Source: a virus
Length of the DNA: 20,192 nt
IMG/VR virus record: IMGVR_UViG_3300032245_000033
Span: 1 to 20,192 of that record
Reading direction: 5' to 3' (one strand)
Part shown: piece by piece, positions 20,190 through 20,192 of the stretch
Numbering within the stretch: the stretch's first letter is position 1
Layout: each line of letters opens with the position of its first letter
Notes under the pieces: model-generated
Database searches by the model: none
Told to the model about the DNA's origin: nothing
What the model saw: only the letters and a program-made list of their open reading frames with translations
Position numbers and translations under genes: made by a program

Positions 20190-20192
20190 CTC

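Larger units (their letters stand above)
19765..20192. other. Gene-poor region, candidate replication origin
   Basis: No convincing gene lies in these 428 bases; a 61-residue frame from 19886 crosses the repeats and has no ribosome site. The region contains a small inverted repeat (GGCAT-TGCT-ATGCC, 19790-19803), GATGACA repeats (19837-19895), A/T-rich stretches around 20065-20150 and a cluster of DnaA-box-like 9-mers (19957-20189). It continues past the window end. Its position after the replication genes fits an origin. Confidence 0.55.

Noticed and set aside
1-20192. CRISPR arrays, tRNA genes, insertion sequences, integrase or attachment sites
   Set aside because: I looked for regular spaced repeats, cloverleaf-like segments, transposase and integrase motifs and found none that I could support by eye.

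Overview
The window reads as about 20 kb of a tailed double-stranded DNA phage (Caudoviricetes), probably short-tailed. It has an SU10/P22-type adaptor, a nozzle-like tail protein and a block of large Ala/Gln/Gly-rich internal virion proteins, and no tape measure, sheath or tail-tube genes. Base composition is moderate (mid-40s % GC by eye). Several small-protein families resemble those I recall from phages of freshwater Burkholderiales, so a Polynucleobacter- or Limnohabitans-like host is a reasonable guess, but that is inference from family resemblance only. No integrase, tRNA, CRISPR array or insertion sequence was seen.

Layout. (1) Positions 1-7364, rightward: the end of the morphogenesis module, with the tail of an upstream gene, adaptor, tail/nozzle protein, collar-type tail fibre, a small cupin and three putative internal (ejection) proteins. 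(2) Positions 7377-9812, rightward: lysis and membrane module. It starts with a protein that appears to use a rare ATT start, followed by a small membrane protein, a lipoprotein, a holin candidate, an Rz i-spanin with a fully embedded Rz1 o-spanin, and a GH19-type endolysin. (3) Positions 9775-12330, leftward: about 14 very small genes, nearly all joined by ATGA, GTGA or TAGTG overlaps. Several are under 60 codons, including 30-, 36-, 51-, 53- and 58-residue proteins. They look like one early transcript from a promoter at 12365-12392. (4) Positions 12331-12483: a divergent control region with a 9-2-9 bp palindrome over the leftward promoter, and a rightward promoter placed so that the Cro-like HTH gene would be leaderless. 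(5) Positions 12484-18742, rightward: DNA metabolism, with the HTH regulator, RuvC-like resolvase, PAPS-reductase-fold PP-loop protein, Fe-S Cas4/RecB-like nuclease (DUF2800 type), orphan N4/N6 methyltransferase, SSB-like protein and a primase-helicase fusion. (6) Positions 18739-19764: a 9-bp repeat cluster and two conserved phage proteins of unknown function. (7) Positions 19765-20192: 428 bp without a convincing gene, holding a DnaA-box cluster and short repeats, which I interpret as a candidate replication origin that may continue past the window edge.

Together the HTH regulator and palindrome would set the switch between the leftward small-gene block and the rightward replication block. 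The primase-helicase, SSB, nuclease and resolvase form a replication/recombination set that may load at the DnaA-box region. The methyltransferase and PP-loop protein are the likeliest DNA- or nucleotide-modifying or anti-defence functions.
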